Assembly (NCBI GenBank): GCA_023423535.1
Contig: JAFAFL010000091.1
Span: 100,804-164,803, forward strand
Length of the DNA stretch: 64,000 bases
Direction of reading: 5' to 3'
Origin: Pseudomonadota bacterium
GTDB taxonomy: Bacteria > Myxococcota > Myxococcia > Myxococcales > Myxococcaceae
A program made the position numbers and the translations under genes. How positions within the stretch are numbered: position 1 is the first letter of the stretch; each line of letters starts with the position of its first letter. Positions 62,159 to 64,000 of this stretch are shown piece by piece. The notes under the pieces were generated by a model. It saw only the letters and a list, made by a program, of their open reading frames with translations, was not told the origin of the DNA and made no database searches.

Positions 62159-64000
62159 ATCAGCGAGTCTCCCCAGATCGCCATCCCGTTCGGTCGCTAC
62201 CTCCTGCTCAAGCGGATCGCGGTGGGGGGGATGGCCGAGCTCTTCCTCGCGCGCGACACGCGGCGGGACGCGCTGGTGGTCATCAAGCGGATCCTGCCGT
62301 ACCTCTCGCAGGAGGCGGAGTTCGTCCAGATGTTCCTGGACGAGGCCCGCATCGCCGCGCAGCTCCACCACCCCAACGTGATCGAGGTGTTCGAGCTGGG
62401 CAAGCTCGAGGACTCCATCTTCATCGCGATGGAGTACGTGGACGGCGTGGACCTCCGGAAGGTCCTCGCCGAGGAGCTGAAGCAGTCGCAGCCCCTGCCG
62501 GGGAGCGTCCCCTACGGCGTCGCCGCGTGGATCTGCGCGCGCATCTGCGACGGGTTGCACGAGGCGCACAACCGGCTCGGCTTCGACGGCCGGCCGATGG
62601 GGATCATCCACCGCGACATCAGCCCGCAGAACGTGATGGTGGGCTACGACGGCCGGGTCAAGCTGGTGGACTTCGGCATCGCGCGCGCCAACGCGTACAT
62701 GGAGCGGAGCAAGCCCGGCGTGATCAAGGGCAAGTTCCTCTACCTCGCGCCGGAGCAGCTCACGCAGGAGGCGCTCGACCACCGCGCGGACCTCTGGGCG
62801 CTGGGCGTGATGCTCTACGAGGTCACCACCGGCAAGAGCCCCTTCTACAAGAGCACCACCGAGGCGGTGATCCTCGCCATCCGCACCGAGGACCCGCCGC
62901 CGCCGCACCTCGTCCGGCCGGACTACCCGCTGGAGCTGTCGCGGATCGTCATGCGCTGCCTGTCGAAGGACCGGTCGCGGCGCTACGCGCAGGCGGGCGA
63001 GATCGCTCGGGACCTCGACCTCTTCCTCTCGCGGCTGGCGCCGGTCGACGAGGCCGCGGTGGCGGACTACGTGGGCTCGCTCTTCGGCACCGAGGGCGAG
63101 CGCACGATGCTGCACATCCCCGGCAGCGCGCCGAAGGCACCTGCCGCCGAAGCCGCCGCGATGAAGCGGAGCGCACCTCCTTCCGCGCCCCCGGTGCTGC
63201 AGAACCCGCCCCGCCGCGCGCCCACGCTCTCCGCTGCGCCCACCGCGTCCGGCGGACTCTACGGTTCGGCCGAAGAGGAGCCGCGCACGCAGATGGCGAG
63301 GCCGCAGGACCTTCAGAAGCCGATGGGCCGCGCGGTCTCGGTGGTGGCGGCGCCCGCGCTGGTGCCGCCGCCGGCGCGCAGGTTCTCGGGACAGGGCTTC
63401 GTGGCCGCGGGCAGTGTCCGGGGATTCCAGCCTCCCGTCCCACAGCCCGAGCCCGACGCACGGGCGGACGCTGAGGGCGAGGGGACCCACACCTTCGTCC
63501 GGCCCGAGGATCTCGAACTCGGCGAGAGGTCCGAGGCCTCGCTCACGCCGTCCTTCACGCCGTCGGCGACGCCGTCACGCACGCTCACCCCTCCCACTGC
63601 CCCGCGCGCGCCGGCGTTCTCGGAGCGGAGGCCTCGCGAGGAGATCTCCTCCAGCGCCCCGAAGCCGTGGGCCACCGCGGGCGATCTGTTGGTGGAGGAC
63701 GTGCGGCGGCTGCGGATGCGCGAGGACGAGGCGGACGACGAGTCCACCATGGACGGCACCGCGCTCTCGCTCTCCACCACCTCCACCACGCCGGGACCTC
63801 CACCGGTGGCGGTGCAGCAGAGCGGGGGCGGCCGGCGGGTGATCATCGCCGCGCTCACCGTGGCCATCCTCATCGTGGCGGTCGCGGGCGCGGTCCGGCT
63901 GTGGCGTCAGGCAGCGGGACGCGGCGAGCGGCTCGCCATGCCGGTGGCGGTGCAGCCCCAGACCGAGCTCGTGCCCGAGGGCGGGCCTTCACCTCAGCCT
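62159..64000 (+). CDS. Transmembrane Ser/Thr protein kinase, 3'-truncated, no standard start codon
   Basis: A kinase of at least 614 residues open to the window end. The frame begins after the TAG of the upstream dehydrogenase; no ATG, GTG or TTG precedes the kinase domain. AGGA lies seven bases before an ATC at 62159, which gives ISESPQIAIPFGRYLLLKRI and is the likely start. Kinase motifs: AVGGMAELFLA, VVIKRILPYL, IIHRDISPQNVMV, DFGIARANA, APEQLTQEALDHRADLWALG. A Pro/Ala/Ser-rich linker follows, then a membrane helix (RVIIAALTVAILIVAVAGAV) near the end. It is a paralog of the kinase at 33092. Confidence 0.85.
   Translation, partial: MSESPQIAIPFGRYLLLKRIAVGGMAELFLARDTRRDALVVIKRILPYLSQEAEFVQMFLDEARIAAQLHHPNVIEVFELGKLEDSIFIAMEYVDGVDLRKVLAEELKQSQPLPGSVPYGVAAWICARICDGLHEAHNRLGFDGRPMGIIHRDISPQNVMVGYDGRVKLVDFGIARANAYMERSKPGVIKGKFLYLAPEQLTQEALDHRADLWALGVMLYEVTTGKSPFYKSTTEAVILAIRTEDPPPPHLVRPDYPLELSRIVMRCLSKDRSRRYAQAGEIARDLDLFLSRLAPVDEAAVADYVGSLFGTEGERTMLHIPGSAPKAPAAEAAAMKRSAPPSAPPVLQNPPRRAPTLSAAPTASGGLYGSAEEEPRTQMARPQDLQKPMGRAVSVVAAPALVPPPARRFSGQGFVAAGSVRGFQPPVPQPEPDARADAEGEGTHTFVRPEDLELGERSEASLTPSFTPSATPSRTLTPPTAPRAPAFSERRPREEISSSAPKPWATAGDLLVEDVRRLRMREDEADDESTMDGTALSLSTTSTTPGPPPVAVQQSGGGRRVIIAALTVAILIVAVAGAVRLWRQAAGRGERLAMPVAVQPQTELVPEGGPSPQP

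Noticed and set aside
61295..64000. Dehydrogenase-kinase fusion protein
   Set aside because: A TAG separates the two in the same frame and AGGA lies before ATC 62159; fusion would need read-through, for which there is no evidence.

Overview
The window is about 64 kb of very GC-rich DNA from a bacterial chromosome, most likely a member of the Myxococcota (Myxococcus-like order). The reasons are two large HRDISPQN-type Ser/Thr kinases with proline/serine-rich linkers, several lipoproteins with Asp-Ala-Gly or Gly-Asp spacers after the lipobox, an exported protein with a C-terminal Gly-Gly-Cys/hydrophobic/Arg-Lys tail like the MYXO-CTERM sorting signal, three-GAF sensor kinases, and strong GC bias at third codon positions. 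I saw no tRNA, rRNA, insertion sequence, prophage or CRISPR array.

Layout. 1-10.2 kb: envelope and housekeeping genes (cdsA, rseP with three PDZ domains, rlpA, a dead vapBC pair, a DsbA-like protein, tsaB, an aspartate-semialdehyde-dehydrogenase homolog without the catalytic Cys, surface proteins, a moaD-moaE fusion). 10.3-18.8 kb: a Cys-rich lipoprotein, a second site-2 protease, an SDR, acs, a class V aminotransferase and a DUF99 gene. 18.8-24.8 kb (minus strand): a complete homogentisate pathway (hppD, hmgA, maiA, fahA) directly downstream of rnhB and a DUF2325 gene. 24.9-32.1 kb (minus): an M61 peptidase, an iron-type ABC importer and an rsmB-like rRNA methyltransferase. 32-42 kb: a Ser/Thr kinase, rhodanese and MoeB/ThiF-rhodanese genes, a pteridine-reductase-like SDR, an A-type Fe-S carrier, an acyl-CoA thioesterase operon, a methyltransferase and a deoxynucleoside kinase. 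42-46.1 kb: aerobic benzoyl-CoA genes boxB, boxC and the divergent regulator boxR. 46-64 kb: a MORN protein, a GntR-type regulator, lipoproteins, two GMC oxidoreductases with a small subunit, a sensor kinase plus GDPD pair, a 3-oxoadipyl-CoA-type thiolase, an MDR oxidoreductase, enoyl-CoA hydratase, hydroxyacyl-CoA dehydrogenase, and a second Ser/Thr kinase running off the end.

Metabolic logic. 4-hydroxyphenylpyruvate can be taken to fumarate and acetoacetate by the hmg cluster. BoxB and BoxC would open benzoyl-CoA, and the thiolase, hydratase and dehydrogenase at 57-62 kb could complete the beta-oxidation part. BoxA, BoxD and benzoate-CoA ligase are not in the window.

The most unusual feature is a dispersed 14-bp AT-rich palindrome, KGMARTATAYTKCM. 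There are 11 exact and 2 degenerate copies, all between 18.1 and 50.1 kb. Some lie in promoters, including a pair between boxC and boxR. Others lie inside conserved genes, where they force otherwise avoided codons without breaking the protein. TGCA-N6-TGCA forms of this palindrome resemble what is described for BzdR/BoxR operators, so it may be a BoxR regulon. It may instead be a genome-wide iterated signal that has not been described.
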